From contig CM072886.1 in assembly GCA_037013685.1 (NCBI GenBank), forward strand, positions 58,830,933 to 58,894,932: DNA of 64,000 nt, written 5' to 3'. Below are positions 60,301 through 64,000 of this stretch, piece by piece (the first letter of the stretch is position 1; the number at the start of each line of letters is the position of its first letter). The stretch is from Acridotheres tristis. Its lineage: Eukaryota; Chordata; Aves; Passeriformes; Sturnidae. The position numbers and the translations under genes were made by a program. The notes below the pieces were generated by a model. The model was given only the letters and a program-made list of their open reading frames with translations, ran no database searches and had not been told where the DNA came from.

Positions 60301-62430
60301 AATGCAGACTCCTTGCCAGATGTCTGATAGCAATCTTCATAATTCATTTGGTCCAATGCTTTAAGCATATAACAAATTAAGTGAAACTTCAGTCTTTTGT
60401 CCGTGAAGACCACAAACTGCATCTCACCACTACCAGAAAATGGAAATTGTATGTGCCTGTGTGTGGTCTATCCCTTATTCATCAATTTCCTCTCTATGGA
60501 GCTGCTTTTTTTGATTAGGTTTTCATTACAAACGAACTGCAAAACACTGATTTAAATAAAAGGAAAGCTTGTGTGTGGTATTGGCAGTTTTACTACTTGA
60601 GGAATATTAACTTGTGAGCATGGATTTGCCTGAACTTCATCTCCTGGACATTTTCTAAAGACCTGTTTTACTGAAAAACCCCTACCATATTGACATTTTT
60701 ATGTCTGTTGTTCTCCCTGTCAATGCTTTTGTAGAATCCTTATGTGCTACCTACTTCTCAGTCTTGCCTTTAAGATCCAGATTTATTTCATGAGAAAAAT
60801 GGTTTTTAAAAAAGATGCCCTAAGGTAGATCAGAAATCTTTACATCACTTTTATTGTAATATCATCCTGAAATTACTTTATCCCTAGTGTAACTTTCCCA
60901 GAAATTATTTTTACCTAAACGATCTAAATTGCAACAAATACAGATGTCTGTCAGGCAAAATAAAAAATAATAGTTATAGGTGAGTTTGTATTTCTAGAAT
61001 ATTCCTCATATAAAATTAATGTAGTGTAACACATACACACACAAAGCAGAAAAAAAAAACAACAAAAACATTGAATTAGTGATTCAGATTCTGTTTCCAA
61101 TTAAGTTATTGTATGCCCAGAGCAATTCCACAGATTGCTGCATTATTACTTTTGATTTATTCCAGTATAATTAAGAAAAACTTATGTCATCAACTCCAAC
61201 GGAAGCCACAGTCTGAAAATTTAAGCTAGAGAATATATTTTGAGATAGTTTCCGACTAATGAATTGCAATGTAATTCAGTATCAAAAGAAACAGTGATTT
61301 AATACTAGTACCCTTTCATTTTGTTACCTTATTTTGTATTCCAGGTATGCATCCCAGTTAGAAAAAAACCCAAACCAAAGTACAAAGACTCAAACAAAAG
61401 CATTTTTAATTTTATTTTTTTTCATTATAGGTACTATTTGTCCGCCAAACATTAGGAGTTAAATTTGTGTAACAATTCAGATCTCTAGCAGAAGAGGCGC
61501 AAAGCAGAAAGAGTTTATTATGACCCACTAAACTTTTTCAGAGTCCAAAATAATCACATTCTGCTCCATTTTTCTTATTCTGTTACTTTTCATTTGTTCT
61601 GTGAGTTATGACTCCTTATAGCTTCTCAGATCATCACTCTATTTGCTGCATATACCAAGTAGCATTTATCTATCACCCTTTCTGATAACAATCGATTTTT
61701 GCATGGATCCTAACAATCTTTCAAGGATTACTGCAAATTTGTCAAACTCATAAAAATAGACGTCTTTTTGCCATTAATTCTTTATCAGCTGAGTCAGTTA
61801 AACCAGATTTTGAATTATGTCAGACACATGGGCATACTTTCTGAAGAACTACTAAATATTCTGTCCTGACAGAGGCAACTTTAGATGGCAGTATAAGCAT
61901 GACCTGACAGGAGATTTTTTTGGTAGTCCCAGGACCTGTACTGCCATGAACCTCAGTTTTAGAAACCAAATTAAATACTGCTGGACTCTTAATCAAACAC
62001 CATGCATCTTGCTACAAAATCTAGTAATAAACTAGCCAGAAAAGGCTATAATTCTGTGTTCAATTTATTTTTTTTCAGAGATAAAGGGATAAATATCACT
62101 ATCTCACAGCAGAGAAAGACTGCTATTTCACTGCAGAAATAATTAGATGGACCTTTCTTGATTCCTAGACTACAGAATAAAATACTTCTAGGTAATAGTG
62201 CCTTTTGTGCTGTTTTTAAGAGTCCATGACTGGTGCTTTCTCTTGCAAAGGCACACTTCCTTCTGTGATTAAATATTTACCACAGTGAAAGAGCAGCAGA
62301 AGGACTAAGTGCCTCCAACTGACTATTGCCGAGGTCCATAAGGGACTACAGTACATATATAAATATTTTAAAAGATCAGGTCAGAGCAAGTGTCCATATC
62401 AGGCCATCTCCCTGTAGATCAGGGTGTGCT
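54312..62430. other. Noncoding stretch, no gene seen
   Basis: Contains a T16 run (55602-55617), a T-rich tract near 57672 and a TA-rich inverted segment near 58108-58136. The phrase CCTTACCCTGGCAG occurs twice (near 59070 and 59371). The ATG frame at 55069-55449 (126 codons) has no family I recognise and no splice or promoter context. The rest is AT-rich single-copy-looking DNA. Confidence 0.5.
55602..55617. repeat. Poly-T run (16 bases)
   Basis: Uninterrupted T16, read directly. Confidence 0.85.
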
Positions 62431-62470
62431 GTTTGTTGGTAGGCAGATGGATGTTTGCTTACCAACAAAC
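62431..62470. repeat. Hairpin, 15-bp stem with one mismatch, 10-nt loop
   Basis: GTTTGTTGGTAGGCA (62431-62445) pairs with TGCTTACCAACAAAC (62456-62470), exact except at one position, which would be a G-U wobble in RNA. It is shorter than a normal microRNA precursor (about 60 bases or more). Confidence 0.9.
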
Positions 62471-64000
62471 TAAGCCTCCACTTTACTTGCTGTGCCTTTG
62501 CTATAAATCACTTGTTAAATTATCACATTAATCATGCATATGAAGAGCTCTGCCTTGCCTGGTGATTAAGAAGGGCAAGAAAAACGTAATTAAAGGTGCT
62601 GCAATCTGTTTTGTTTGTCCTGGGTATTGTTGTTGTTTCCAGGGTTCACCCACAGGAAGAAAATTCACATTTAATTCTTTCGACCAAGAGGTCTCTGAAT
62701 TTATGAGGTTCATAGCCACGCAGGAGCCATCTGTCTCTTCTTTCCCTGAAAAAACAAAATACAGGGCATCTTGCCCCAGGTCTGCTATCAAGAGCATTTG
62801 GAGGGAGTGGAAGGGACTCAATAACGCTCTCCTAGGCTGGCTGCTGATCCAGAGCATCAGCTCATGCTCCAAGAAGAAGGTTGGACAGTCCTTGGCTTAT
62901 GTCTTGAGGAAATGGATGATCATTGAGAGGGTTTTTCAGTTCATGGCTGCTCAGTTTTTTTTCACCTTTCTATGGCAAACAACTCTAATTTGGGGTCCTT
63001 CTAAAACCTGTGATGATGTAATTCATGTGGTCTGCCAGTACCCTCAGGAGAGTCCCCTAGAGAACCCAGGGCTTGCAGACTTCTGTCTGCAGTTCTCATC
63101 CTTCTGGCTACTTCTTGTTTGTGGTAGTACAATGAGCTGAGGGGGAAAAGAAAACACAAAAAATAAACAAACCAAACCAACCAACCAACCAAACAAACAA
63201 AAAATAAAACAAAACCTGAAGAAGTTACTTGGTTGCAACAGATTTGAGGAATCAGAATAATAATTTTTTTATAATGAATTGTGGCAATATAAACAAATAC
63301 AGTTCTGGATGTGATGAGGAAACTAATTAATCAATAGTTTATCAACTATATGTCTGAAAATAAAGTATGAGACAAGAATTTTTTATGCAAACCTCTGAGA
63401 TTTGAGAACACATATTTGTAAGGTGTTTCAAAATCCTACAGCAGTTTAAGGCATGTGAGTGAAACAGATTCATTGCTACTACGACTGGGACAAGGACAGT
63501 AGAAAGTTTCAGACAAGGGGCATCAATTGCTAGGTTTAAATGCATTTCCTTCCATAACTCTAGTTTCTCCATCCTAGTCATGGAGACATGAGACACAGGC
63601 ATGAGTTTAACTCAGACTCTGTGCAGAGAATCCCCTCAGGCAGGCTTGTGTTTGGGGCACCTCAGAAGAGATTTGAAGCAGCCCAGGCATGATGGAGCCT
63701 GAAAACACTGCCTGAATACACTGCTCTTCCAGCCCCATACGGGCATCTCATGATGCTCTGAAAGGCTCACTGTGGGCACCCCTCTCCCCAGGCTGGAGCA
63801 GAACCCAGGAGGAACGGAGCCAGGCTGCAGCAAGGCTTTGTTAGCCATCACCCCTGCTAATGGCCAGCTCTGGGAAGCAGCAGGGACTCATTAGCCTTCC
63901 TATGTGTGTAGGAGGAGAGGCAACTGCTTTGGGCTCCTGGGAGTCCTTGCCTGTCAGGGTACAAAGGTCTATTGATGCTCACCTGACCTTTCCATATGAA
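62471..64000. other. Noncoding stretch with the window's longest open frame
   Basis: The plus-strand frame 62562-63140 has 192 codons but opens with GTG. Its first ATG is at 62703, leaving 146 codons. The product has no motif I recognise, and its hydrophobic end follows from T-rich DNA. A CCAA/CAAA array lies at 63151-63217. The last 350 bases are GC-richer with no exon signal. Confidence 0.45.
63151..63217. repeat. (CAAA/CCAA)n low-complexity array
   Basis: A-rich tract with a core of CCAA units (63172-63192) flanked by CAAA and AAAT units. Confidence 0.85.

Noticed and set aside
62562..63140. 192-codon open frame, the longest in the window
   Set aside because: It opens with GTG; the first ATG leaves 146 codons. 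No domain is recognised, there is no splice or promoter context, and the hydrophobic residues follow T-rich composition.

Overview
The window is most likely bird nuclear DNA, and I find no gene in it that I can support. The bird assignment rests on three repeats. Two are long terminal repeats (LTRs) of families abundant in bird genomes, at 3775-4368 on the minus strand and about 34561-35749 on the plus strand. The third is a very old, heavily decayed CR1-type LINE at about 41425-42470 on the plus strand. The sequence is AT-rich and looks CpG-poor, with no sign of mammalian Alu, B1 or L1 elements. A neoavian, perhaps passerine, source is my inference from memory of the LTR families. Species and chromosome cannot be read from the sequence.

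Layout. 1-3774 is single-copy-looking noncoding DNA. 3775-4368 is a solo LTR, followed 20 bases later by a perfect 25-bp palindrome. 4414-34329 is mostly unique noncoding DNA with simple repeats (poly-A, TG, TAAA, TA) and several blocks dense in transcription-factor-like motifs (about 10530-10740, 20080-20420, 22680-22810, 27080-27380). 34330-35950 is a GATA/GACA simple-repeat field split by a 1.2-kb LTR. 36000-41424 is noncoding with one strong hairpin. 41425-42470 is the old CR1 copy. 42471-64000 is again noncoding, with two further motif-rich blocks (about 50280-50740 and 53400-53640), a possible retrocopy tail ending at 54311, and several short hairpins.

Coding potential. The longest open frames are short (under 200 codons). 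They show no family I recognise and carry no visible splice context, and some of the longest begin at GTG or TTG rather than ATG. I read them as chance frames. The window therefore looks like a gene desert or the inside of a very large intron. The regulatory-block calls rest on motif matches and base composition only and need cross-species alignment. I found no new biological system here. The observations most worth checking are the LTR nested in the GATA/GACA array, the perfect inverted repeats, and the HNF1/GATA/E-box cluster near 53.5 kb.
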